Part shown: positions 12,737 through 21,746 of the stretch, in pieces | How the letters are laid out: the number at the start of each line of letters is the position of its first letter | How positions within the stretch are numbered: position 1 is the stretch's first letter | DNA from: Epiperipatus broadwayi | Lineage: Eukaryota > Onychophora > Udeonychophora > Euonychophora > Peripatidae | NCBI GenBank assembly: GCA_028023455.1 | Contig: JAQFVV010000354.1 | Location: forward strand, 684,001 to 748,000 | Direction: 5' to 3' | Length of the DNA stretch: 64,000 nt | Position numbers and translations under genes: made by a program | The notes under the pieces: generated by a model | The model's database searches: none | Seen by the model: only the letters and a program-made list of their open reading frames with translations | What the model was told of the DNA's origin: nothing

Positions 12737-13075
12737 TCAAAAAATTTCCTTTGTATTATTTAATAAACTATTATAAAACACACTCCTTTTCCAAACAAAT
12801 TTCTTAATTCTATTCAAATTACCATTTTTAACTACAATTCTGTAAGAAGACAATTTAAATGGCAAAGAAATAAAATAATATTTTTCTTTATCCTTTACAT
12901 TATTATAAATATTAATACTATAAAATAAAATACTTTTAACAAATTTATCAGAGTAGCCAACACTCAAATAATCTTTATAAAATTGATCTTTATGAAACAA
13001 ACCTATTCCATTAGAATTATTTAATCTCTTATTTCTTTAACAATAATTTCTTAAAACAGCTACTTTATGAAATAC
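12737..13075 (-). pseudogene. Penelope-like element, region between RT and endonuclease
   Basis: The minus strand encodes FYKDYLSVGYSDKFVKSILF, then a YYFISLPFKL block and a basic helix region. PLEs have here an NGYP..FI motif followed by a v.LPY strand just after the RT thumb. The SVGY..KFV and ISLPF blocks fit that order. Upstream sequence to about 13075 continues in the same frame (SVFHKVAVL) with one stop. The element is truncated upstream by (AT)n at 13079. Confidence 0.65.
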
Positions 13076-13077
13076 AG

Positions 13078-13078
<1 letters not shown>

Positions 13079-13139
<61 letters not shown>
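13079..13139. repeat. (AT)n microsatellite
   Basis: Pure AT dinucleotide at the upstream end of the PLE fragment. Confidence 0.97.
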
Positions 13140-13142
<3 letters not shown>

Positions 13143-13796
13143 GTTTAATTAAATACTTAACTCTCTAGTCTTAAAATAATAAGTACATACTAATGAAAGA
13201 TGACTAGTTCTGTTCCACACTGCCTGTTAAATTTATGCATATGTTATATAGTGATATAATTGATCTATTCAAGGATATAGCATATTTGAATCATGGATGA
13301 CAATATGAAGTGTGACTGTGTGTTCATACCTTACTCCACAATGGAATGAAATTTTAACATATTTTGTTTTACATTACATAAAATTGCTATTGGAGATGTG
13401 AAGTGATTTAAAGTATGCTTAAAATTGAACCCATGAATTGCAAAAAATACTGTCGCAAAGTTTTCAAGGTTAATGATAGCAGGAAAGCCACTGAAGAAAA
13501 TTTATGGTGGTATGGTATATACACTATTATTACATTTCATATAACTTTATGATTCAAATATGATGGCAACTTAAAATTTTAGTGGTTAATAACTTACCCA
13601 TGTTACTAAACTGTAACAGTATAAAAAGTAGAGTTGCTTTAACCTAACCTAGAGATGCAGGTAAAGGGCATTAGAACCTCACCTACTTCTCCAGATTGCT
13701 ATTAAGCAACTTACTCCCCAAACCTCACTAGAATTTATTCTTAATGTATGCCCGGTGGTCAGGGAGAGATAAGACCACAAAATGAATTTTAACAAG

Positions 13797-13827
<31 letters not shown>

Positions 13828-13855
13828 TTATATATATATATATATATATATATAA
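13797..13855. repeat. (AT)n microsatellite with central CATTA
   Basis: Two (AT)n blocks around CATTA, followed by ATAATG; the whole run can fold on itself. Confidence 0.95.
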
Positions 13856-15606
13856 TGACCAGATTTATATATGTGTGACACACAAAGAAAAACAAACAAT
13901 ACTCCAGAGTTTTAATGATAGTGAATAACAGACAAAAAAACTTTTATTAGTTATGCTAGTGAGATTCTACAAAGATTCACTGATTGAGCTATAGGCTTTT
14001 ATCCTACAACCATACTAAGATATATACAAAAAATCCCTTCTTTTGTAATGATAATGATAGACAAGAATTTATAATTTTTTTAAAAATATTTTCATCCAAT
14101 GGACAGGTTACATAAAATTCAAGAGAGAGACATAATTCATTAACTCTATGGATAGAGCACATGGTAATAAATAAATGGTTAAACCCAACTAAATACTTTT
14201 TGGACATATTTAAATCACAGCCCTCTACTACTGACTAAAGAAAAAGAAATAGTGACCCCAGCAGAAATTTCCAGCTATGATTGAAACACTTCAATAATAT
14301 TTTGAGAAAGATTTCAAAATAAATATAAATGTACAATATTGTGTCCTAAGTTGATAGCATATTGTGGGCTGTGAGTCTTGAGACATAGCAGCAACCAAGA
14401 GACTAATACAAGACTGTATAACACTCCATCTCTAAACTGGGTTAGAGAATATGGAATCCATTCTCTAACCACATGGACCAGATTCACATGCAGAGTTTTA
14501 TTGCTTATGTACAGTTATGAACATTGAAATATCTGAAATAGATATGAGATCCAAAATTTTTACTTATTTTCATGGAGATCCATATGCAGGTATATTAGCC
14601 TAAGCAGACTTGACAAAAAACACTGAATAAATGCTGAGATGCCAACAGATCACCCAATGCATGATAGCATATAAATACAGTCAAACGATCTTTAAATTTA
14701 AAAAAAAACCCTCTGCAAAATATATATAAAACATTACAAAAGCTCACTAACACAAGTGGATGGATATTTTACTGATTTAGTTAAAGTTTAACCTATCTAC
14801 CCACAGAGCCAAATGGATTTTATAAAACTTTAACATATATACATATTGTCAAATGTACACTATCTTATTACAATGAAATAAAGGTGAATGTTTATTTTAT
14901 TTTACGCTCTTTAAAATAGAATTTTAAATTCATAACCCTTCATTGACTAAAAAAAAAAAAACATCGATCAGGATTTTTCTTCTTATATATATATATATAT
15001 AAGCTAAATTAAAAATCTTGAAAGTTTTATAATAGAATCTTTTATAGTTATTAACAGAATCTTTAGCAATTAAATATTAATTTTAAGAATGGTATTTGAG
15101 CTTTCTGAGATTTGCTTTCTCTCTTCCAAAATAAAATATATACATAAAATAAATACTTAATTACAGGTGCATAATGGCGGTATGTTAAGTGACACATTTT
15201 CAATTAAATTAATAAAAATTATCGCGGCCATTATATGAAATAAACCACCGCCCATTATAATATTTTTAGAAAGCGAAAAGAAGCACTTGGTAAAATATGT
15301 TACAAGATGCAAACATATAGATTTCAAAATATATACCTATCGATAAATAGAATAAGGAAAGATAAACATATTTCAAATCATAGAATAGTTACTGGTAACT
15401 AGAAGGCTGGTGCAAGAATGAAAACCATTGATATTGCATGGCAGTTCCTGTTTGAGTCTTGATGTTATTTCACATTTTCATTGAAATGATTTTTATTGAA
15501 CAGGGTATGGCCTTTGTCATGAATATAGAGCACTTTAGTTCTCAAGCTTGTCTATGACTCCGATCTCAGGAACAGGCAGGAGAGTGAGGAAAAAAATATT
15601 ACTCAC
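13856..15606. other. Repeat-like DNA without a recognised gene
   Basis: Parts (14230-14700) are less AT-rich than the surroundings and look like an old unclassified repeat. There is a hairpin with 11-bp arms (GGTTAGAGAAT / ATTCTCTAACC) near 14440-14470. At 15170-15260 three AATGGCGG/CGGCCATT-type blocks occur in inverted arrangement. No ORF is convincing. Confidence 0.45.
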
Positions 15607-15618
15607 TCATTTCTTTTT
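15607..15618. repeat. Left target duplication of FB1 copy D
   Basis: TCATTTCTTTTT is repeated at 16308-16319 on the other side of the element. Confidence 0.75.
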
Positions 15619-15785
15619 GCCAATAAACATCACATGACCACCATCACTTATGCTTGTGTATAACTGTTGTTAAAAACAGGTAAAACTCACTATATGTATG
15701 CCATACACAGCAAGCTAGAGTAATCAATGGATGCCAGAAGGCTTGTGTATAAAATTCCCATCTAGTGCCCACTTATCTAATATCC

Positions 15786-15824
15786 CCAGACTAGTTTCTG
15801 GCTTGAGGCCTTCGTCAGTGAGGA
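15786..15824 (-). ncRNA. Hammerhead-like core, left arm of FB1 copy D
   Basis: On the minus strand: CTGACGA (15818-15812), a GGC/GCC hairpin with a 5-base loop, GAAAC (15798-15794), TA, GTC. The order equals the hammerhead core CUGANGA, stem II, GAAA, stem III, NUH. Flanking CTCA can pair with TGGG as helix I. An A-A mismatch closes stem II where natural ribozymes have G-C, and helix III would be minimal. Confidence 0.35.
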
Positions 15825-16159
15825 GCCTTGGATCTGAGAGCACTGCATTTAGATCTTATGATCTAATGCAACCCACCAGCAACCACCTTTTATCTCCATT
15901 TAACTACAAAATTAAAAACAATCCTACCTAATGGAATATTACTGGCTATGGTATTAAAAAACCAAAGACACCAAAATGTATGGTAACTGAACTGGGTTCA
16001 GACCCATATAACTATATAAGCTGATGGGCTTGAATTGGAAACATTAAGGTGTTTTCAGGTTAAGACTCATAGTTTTGTAGTTAAATGGAGATAAAAGGTG
16101 GTTGCTGGATGATTGCATTAGATCCTAAGATCTAGATGCAGTGCTCTCAGATCCAAGGC

Positions 16160-16198
16160 TCCTCACTGATGAAGGCCACAATCCAGAAACTAGTCTGG
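16160..16198 (+). ncRNA. Hammerhead-like core, right arm of FB1 copy D
   Basis: On the plus strand: CTGATGA (16166-16172), AGGCC...TCCA, GAAAC (16186-16190), TAGTC. Stem II is weakened by one base change (ATCC for AGCC) relative to the left arm and copy G. It is the inverted partner of the motif at 15786-15824. Confidence 0.35.
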
Positions 16199-16326
16199 GA
16201 TATTGGATGAGTAGGCACTAGATAGGGATTTTATCCACAAGCCTTCTGGCATCCATTGATTACTCTAGCTTGCTGTGTGTGGCATACGTATAGTGAGTTT
16301 TGCCTGTTCATTTCTTTTTTTTTCAG

Positions 16327-16462
16327 AGTAGCTCATTTTGTGATTTATGGATATATATATGCTGATCAGAAAGAAAAAGATTATGGCTTGAAGACAGTAC
16401 AGCAAGCTTTACCAGCAAATTATCTTGTAAATTTCAGCAAGCTTCTTTCTGAAAAATTCTGA
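16327..16462 (+). CDS. Candidate terminal exon of an unidentified host gene
   Basis: A strong splice acceptor (TTCATTTCTTTTTTTTTCAG) ends at 16326. The first exon base completes a codon; then 44 codons are open from 16328, starting VAHFVIYGYIYADQKEKDYG and ending SKLLSEKF before TGA at 16460-16462. The composition is that of a soluble globular protein, not low-complexity DNA. AATAAA overlaps the stop codon at 16462. No family is recognised. The upstream exon was not found; an FB1 element lies directly in the polypyrimidine tract. It could be chance or part of an unrecognised transposon. Confidence 0.45.
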
Positions 16463-16467
16463 ATAAA

Positions 16468-17150
16468 AGCTAATTCTTCAGCATGACTACAGTAAGCATA
16501 AGACCCAGAACAAAAGAAAAATTCTTTATTTATACCTTTTTTCAATTCTATTTTTAATTAAACTACTTATTAGCAGCCTATTGTTTCCATTTTTCCCCTG
16601 TTATCTATTTTTCTTTCAATTAACATGTTTCATAAGTTAATTGCATTCTTTAATGGATTCTGTTTAATTACGAAAATTTATCTGATCTATTTCTGCCATA
16701 TTTTAAAAAATAGACAAATAAAAATTTAAATTTTGTATATTTTATTTCATTGATTTCTTTTTGAAAACACTTTCTTTCTTTAATTTACGTAATTATTTGT
16801 GCAGATGACCATTTTGTTTTAAGAAAAGAACTGCATTCACTGTGGTTGGACTTAGGGTCTTTGCTAGCCCACAGTGAATGGTGAATCCAGGAAATATATA
16901 AATGTATATATATGCATAGCTTCAACAGACAAACATGTTAATTAAAAGTTACTGCTGCAGATTGATTGGAGAAAAAAACCAGTCACTGTACAAATAGAAT
17001 ACTACATTTTATGCAAAAATTGAATATTAGTGCTAAAATTGTATAGTAGTCTTGAAATCATGTGTATAGCTATATTTAACTAGGTTTGAAATGAGAGCTA
17101 AAAACCAACATCTAAACTTTAAATAATATAAATGCTAGAAAACAATATTT
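16468..17150. other. AT-rich DNA with a small hairpin
   Basis: Possible 3' flank of the preceding exon. A 12-bp stem, CATTCACTGTGG / CCACAGTGAATG, spans about 16832-16883. Nothing else is recognised. Confidence 0.5.
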
Positions 17151-17165
17151 ATGAACAATATTTAA

Positions 17166-19670
17166 ACATATGCTCCAACAAGTTCTCATAGTGATGAAGT
17201 AGTAGAAGATTTTTATATGGATGTACAAAAGGCTTTTGATCAGAGTAAACGACATTTTAAAATTGTTATGGGAGACTTTAATGCTAGAATTGGTAAACAA
17301 ATGAAAGATGAAAGTGCTGTAGGTAATTTTGGTTATGGTAATAGAAATGAGAGAGGACATAGACTTGTGGAGTTTGCAGAAAAAGAAAAACTTTTTATTA
17401 TGAATCCTTTTTTTGAGAAAAATGTTAAAAGGAAATGGACATGGAAGCATCCAAATGAAGGTACAGCAGAATTGGATTATATTTTTACTAATAGGAAATA
17501 CATATTTCAAGATTGTAATGTTCTTAATAAATTTAACACAGGAAGTGATCATCGATTAGTAAGGTGTAAGATACGTGTTAATGTGAAACTAAAGAGACAA
17601 CAATTATTAAGAAAAACAATATTTACAGTTGATATTCCTAATCTTCAGAAACATTCTAATGAATTTAAATTAGAACTTAGAAATCGGTTTCAAGTATTAG
17701 TAGATTCTGAGCATGATTCAGATTTGAATGAAATTAATATGAAAATAACTGATACACTTTTAAAAACTGCAACAAAGATAGCTGGTAGAAAAAAGCAGCA
17801 ATTGACCCATAAAATTTCTACTGAGACTAGAGAATTTATGACGAAAAGAAGGAATATGAAGATATACAAAAATGATGCATTAAAAAGAATTGAATATCTC
17901 GAATTTTGTAAAATGGTGCGGAAAAGAGTTGAAAATGATATAAGAAAGTATAATTGTGAACTAGCAAGGAAAGCTGTAGAAGAAAATAAAAGTCTTAAGA
18001 ATGTAAAACAACATTTTGGTATTGGTAGGAAATTTATATCTGCAATAAGAAAAAAAGGTGGAATTGTTACTAAAAAGAGAGATGACATCATGAAATTGGT
18101 AGAAGATTTTTATCAAGAATTATATAGTAATAAAGAACAAGTACCTCCTATATCGATTACATCTTCCGAATTGCCCAGAATTTTAAATGAAGAAGTGAGA
18201 CATGCAATTAAATGTATGAAGAAGGGAAAGGCTCCAGGTAATGATGGAATTATAATTGATATATTAAAAGACGCAAGTGAAGAAATAGAAATTTTTTTAG
18301 CAAAGTTATATACCAAATGTCTAAATGATAAAGATGTACCGGATGATTGGAAGAATACAGTAATAATATTAATATTTAAAAAAGGTGATAAAGAAGATAT
18401 TAGAAATTACAGACCTATCAGCTTTTTATCAGTTTTATATAAAATTTTTACCAAGATAATTACAACTCGTCTACAGAGAACATTGGATTTCCACCAACCA
18501 AGAGAACAAGCTGGATTTAAAAGTGGTTTTTGTACAGTAGATCAGATCCAGGTGTTGAGAGAAGTTATAGAAAGGACAAATGAATATGAGTTGTCATTAT
18601 GTTTTGGATTTGTAGATTATGAAAAGACATTTGATTCTATAAACATTTCTTCAGTGATTAAAGCATTAGATCATCAAGATATAGATCCAGGATATTGTCA
18701 TATTTTAAAGAATATTTATAAAAATGCAACAGCAACAATTAGATTGCATAATGACACTGGGAAAGTCAACATTGAGAAAGGTGTAAGACAAGGTGACTCC
18801 ATATCTCCAAAACTTTTTACAGCAGTGCTGCAAGAAGTATTTTGTGGATTAAAATGGGAAACTAAAGTAGTGAAAGTAAATGGAGATTATTTAAATCACT
18901 TAGATTTCGCAGATGATGTAGTTGTTTTTGCAAATAATGCTTCAGAGCTGCAGGATATGTTGCAGGAATTATCAGATGAAAGTAGGAAAGTAGGACTAAA
19001 GATAAATGTTCAAAAAACTAAAGTAATGTTTAATCGATTTGCTCAAAATATGAAAATAAAGATTGATTATGACGAATTAGAAGAAGTTAACAGTTACAAA
19101 TACCTTGGTCAGATTATTAATACAGATGGAAACATAATGGAAGAAATTAATCATAGAATTAAACTTGGTTGGAGTGCTTGTGGTAGAAATAACTTGATAC
19201 TAAAAGGAAATATGCCTATGTGTTTGAAAAGGAAGGTTTTTAACAAATGTGTTTCACCAGTTCTTACTTATGGATCTGAGACTTGGACACTTAATAGAAA
19301 AGCAATACAGAGACTTCAGACCACTCAAAGAAGTATGGAGAGATGCATGTTGGGAGTAACAAGAAGGGATCGAAAACGCAATGTATGGGTAAGAGAACAA
19401 ACAGGTGTTACTGACCTCATTGAAAAAATTAAAAGATTGAAGTGGAGTTGTGCTGGTTATATTGCTAGAAGAGATGATAATAGATGGACAATTGAAATTT
19501 TAAACTGGATTCCAAGAGATTGTAAAAGACCCAGAAAGAGACCACATGTGAGATGGATGGATGAAATAAGAAAGTGTGCAGGGGTGATGTGGAGAAGAAA
19601 AGCTGAAGATCGGAGAAGATGGATTAAACTTGGAGAGACCTTCAGCCTGCAGTGGATTGATAATAGTTGA
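17166..19670 (+). CDS. RTE-like non-LTR retrotransposon: partial endonuclease and full reverse transcriptase
   Basis: This is the longest ORF (ATG at 17217, 817 codons; the frame is open from 17166, after an in-frame TAA). The N-terminus is the second half of an APE-type endonuclease: TYAPT (17166), GDFNA (residues 19-23) and the catalytic SDH (110-112). The reverse transcriptase follows: APGNDGI, motif A FVDYEKTFD (Asp467), RQGDS (524-528) and the catalytic FADD (564-567). The C-terminus has the YKYLG block, SVLTYG-like VLTYGSETW, and the RTE-type end with W.PRD..RP..RP..RWMDEI. The catalytic residues are intact. The first part of the endonuclease is missing, so the copy is 5'-truncated near 17150 and cannot move by itself. 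Its 3' end, just after the stop, is a short TGATAATGATGATA tail. A near-identical copy begins at 62.04 kb. Confidence 0.92.
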   Translation, partial: TYAPTSSHSDEVVEDFYMDVQKAFDQSKRHFKIVMGDFNARIGKQMKDESAVGNFGYGNRNERGHRLVEFAEKEKLFIMNPFFEKNVKRKWTWKHPNEGTAELDYIFTNRKYIFQDCNVLNKFNTGSDHRLVRCKIRVNVKLKRQQLLRKTIFTVDIPNLQKHSNEFKLELRNRFQVLVDSEHDSDLNEINMKITDTLLKTATKIAGRKKQQLTHKISTETREFMTKRRNMKIYKNDALKRIEYLEFCKMVRKRVENDIRKYNCELARKAVEENKSLKNVKQHFGIGRKFISAIRKKGGIVTKKRDDIMKLVEDFYQELYSNKEQVPPISITSSELPRILNEEVRHAIKCMKKGKAPGNDGIIIDILKDASEEIEIFLAKLYTKCLNDKDVPDDWKNTVIILIFKKGDKEDIRNYRPISFLSVLYKIFTKIITTRLQRTLDFHQPREQAGFKSGFCTVDQIQVLREVIERTNEYELSLCFGFVDYEKTFDSINISSVIKALDHQDIDPGYCHILKNIYKNATATIRLHNDTGKVNIEKGVRQGDSISPKLFTAVLQEVFCGLKWETKVVKVNGDYLNHLDFADDVVVFANNASELQDMLQELSDESRKVGLKINVQKTKVMFNRFAQNMKIKIDYDELEEVNSYKYLGQIINTDGNIMEEINHRIKLGWSACGRNNLILKGNMPMCLKRKVFNKCVSPVLTYGSETWTLNRKAIQRLQTTQRSMERCMLGVTRRDRKRNVWVREQTGVTDLIEKIKRLKWSCAGYIARRDDNRWTIEILNWIPRDCKRPRKRPHVRWMDEIRKCAGVMWRRKAEDRRRWIKLGETFSLQWIDNS

Positions 19671-19690
19671 TAATGATGATATTCATATCA

Positions 19691-20100
19691 AAGAAAATAT
19701 TATATGGTTAGATTGAATTTAACTTATGAGCTCCCATATGCAATATAAAACAATCATATAATTATTATTATTATTTAACTGTAATAATATAAAAATTGGC
19801 AAAATATCAATCAGTCAATATATATATATAAATAATTTATTCAGTAAAATAATCTATTCAGGTTTTTTGCAAAAACAGATTTATACCTATCTGCGGAATA
19901 CGCCAAAGCTGGCTATGGCAAAATATATTAATCTTCAATATTTATATAGGCATTTTTTGAAAATTTTTGTAGTTTTATTCTAGTGGATTGTTTTATATAT
20001 ATATATATATGCAAAATACAATACCCGTTATAAAATATTATATATTAAAAAAAAAATTAAAATTTTAATGGTAAATACAATATTATAGTTTAAATTCTTT
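19691..20100. other. AT-rich DNA, nothing recognised
   Basis: It holds short ATT and AT runs. No gene is seen. Confidence 0.5.
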
Positions 20101-20103
20101 TGT

Positions 20104-20137
20104 AGTGCTTTCGATTACGTGGTAATGCTCGTCAGCT
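20104..20137 (-). ncRNA. Hammerhead-like core at the 3' end of a Penelope-like element
   Basis: About 35 bases after the endonuclease stop, the minus strand reads CTGACGAG (20135-20128), then a stem ATTAC / GTAAT with a CAC loop, C, and GAAA (20112-20109). G10.1 and C11.1 of a hammerhead are present here, and hammerhead motifs are known in PLEs. A clear helix III and cleavage triplet are not found downstream, so it is a core match only. Confidence 0.4.
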
Positions 20138-20168
20138 TTAACTGAATTTCAAATTTTTAAACTTAATG

Positions 20169-20521
20169 TTATGTATATTTCCATAAGCTGTGTATGGCCT
20201 TATTTGCAACTTGCCTATTAATAACATCGTTCTTATATTTATCAATTAATATTGCCTCTTTAATTTTCCTCTTTTTATGATTTCTTTTTTCCATTAATAT
20301 TTTTATTTCATTACTATTAAATGTAAACCTATAATTACAAGTTTTTTCATGGTCAAAGAATACTGAAGCTGTATTAAATTGACTATTTCCATATTTTTAA
20401 TTCGATTATATAATAATTGATGCTCATTCAATGTTTTCTCCACAGAACATCTCGATTCACTGATATATAATTTCTGACATCCACAAGAAATCTGATAAAT
20501 TATATTACTTCTTTGCAATTT
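20169..20521 (-). pseudogene. Penelope-like GIY-YIG endonuclease remnant
   Basis: The minus strand encodes SNIIYQISCGCQKLYISESR, then a Leu-Asn-Glu-His (LNEH) block. This is the PLE-type GIY-YIG pattern (..IY.I.C.CG..YIGET.R....R..EH), with YIG changed to YIS. After about 45 codons a frameshift moves the domain to another frame, where ...FFDHEKTCN, EIKILMEKRN and ANKAIHSLWKYT run to a TAA at 20171-20169. Typical E and N positions of the C-terminal half are visible. It is not fused to the RT at 21.7-23.4 kb; 1.2 kb of unrelated sequence separates them. Confidence 0.75.
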
Positions 20522-20595
20522 AGGAATTATACTCTTAGAATTATTAATCGATTAACATGTGGAGAAACACAAAATGAAATATTATACTTTTCTAG

Positions 20596-20680
20596 GTACT
20601 CATCTTATAGCTAAACACATAAAAATGCTGTTTCCGTGGCCGACACGTTCGAATCCGCATTTTCTATAATACAACTTTTT
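20596..20680 (+). mobile_element. tRNA-derived SINE-like head
   Basis: A perfect B box, CGTTCGAATCCGC (about 20648-20660), sits at the right distance from a weak A-box-like stretch (TAGGTACTCATC...TAGC). The cloverleaf is not fully foldable by eye. The sequence to about 20770 is relatively GC-rich and could be the SINE body. It interrupts the interval between the two PLE pieces. Confidence 0.4.
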
Positions 20681-21254
20681 TGTTGTGCTACAGAATGCAG
20701 GCCGCTATGTTGCATCACAGTACAGCATGTATGTCGCATCGCAGCAATTACATTTTCCGAATTTGCACAGTTTATAAAATAGTTACGGCTTGATGAGAGA
20801 ATTTGTATTTGAATTGGATGGAAATGTTGTTTTCATTGGATTTTATTTTATTTTAAAGTATTGAAATGTTCAGATTTTTTAAAGTAATAATTATAAGACT
20901 TTTTACAACATACTGTATTGAAGGTTTAATTGGCAAAATGTTAAATATCTATGCTTTTAGTGAGTTGCAATTAGGTAATGCGTCAAGTAATGTACTGTTT
21001 GTAACATTCCACAAGACACCGTGTGTATATTTTTGAAGTAAAAAAGAACAGTACCAGAAAAATATCCAGTAAAAAAAGTACAAATATACACGTTTTTTTG
21101 TAAATTTCCTAAAAAGCAAATATTATAAACATGTTTAATAAGTAAAGAAGACATTTATATGTGTTTGTTGTTGTTTAAAAAAGTTTGAGTTTATTTATTT
21201 TGTTTGAGTACGGTTACAATTTTGAATTTTTTTATTTTAGCATTACAAACAACA

Positions 21255-21360
21255 GAACACTAACCCTAAAACTAACTCTAACTCTAAAACTAACCCTAAA
21301 ACCTAATCCTAAAACTAACCTTAAACCTAACCCTAAAACTAACCCTAAACCTAACCATAA
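21255..21360 (+). repeat. Telomere-like (CCCTAA-type) degenerate array
   Basis: About 105 bp made of CTAACCCTAAAA, CTAACTCTAA, CCTAAACCTAA and close variants. The motif resembles the metazoan telomere repeat (TTAGGG on the minus strand) but with frequent extra A and T. It could be an interstitial telomeric remnant or an ordinary minisatellite. Confidence 0.75.
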
Positions 21361-21535
21361 CAACTTTTACTTTTTATTGTCATTCTATTTGAAGTAAAAA
21401 ATAGCTGTAATATCTCTTTGTCTGTAAAAAAAAAAGAAAAAGAAATGTAAAACGAAGATTAAAAAAAATAAAAAATAGACTAAGAAATTTTACTTTTTAT
21501 TACGATTATTATTTTTTAGTTAAACAACAACAACA

Positions 21536-21675
21536 AAAAAAAGTCGTAACACAAGTAAAAAAATATCCGATAGAAAATTGATAAAAAAATCCGTAACACA
21601 AGTAAAAAAATATCTGATAGAAAATTGGTGAAAAAAAGCCGTAACACAATTAAAAAAATATACGATAGAATCAAA
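21536..21675. repeat. 48-bp tandem repeat, three copies
   Basis: The unit is CGTAACACAAGTAAAAAAAT followed by ATCYGATAGAAAATTG. CGTAACACA recurs at 21545, 21592 and 21640, spaced 47 and 48 bp. It lies just 3' of the PLE RT on the minus strand. Confidence 0.9.
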
Positions 21676-21746
21676 TTGTAATTTGTTGATTTTATTTTAC
21701 ATTTATTATTATCATTTAAATTGTATACATTAATAAAAAATAATAT

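Larger units (their letters stand above)
15619..16307. mobile_element. FB1 foldback element, longest copy D
   Basis: This 689-bp insertion has two long inverted arms. The left arm (about 15686-15910) and right arm (about 16085-16306) match over more than 200 bp; both contain GTAATCAATGGATGCCAGAA or its complement, the CTAGTGCC block, CTAGTTTCTGG and the GATCTGAGAGCACTGCA block. Between them lies a single-copy centre (about 15911-16080) shared with copy E. An extra terminal stretch (AAACATCACATGACCACC and TAACTGTTGTT) occurs only at the left end, so the element is polar. A 12-bp direct repeat flanks it. No ORF of note is present. Confidence 0.85.

Noticed and set aside
17112-18316. Minus-strand ORFs of 67-146 residues
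   Set aside because: They are antisense shadows of the RTE-like ORF.
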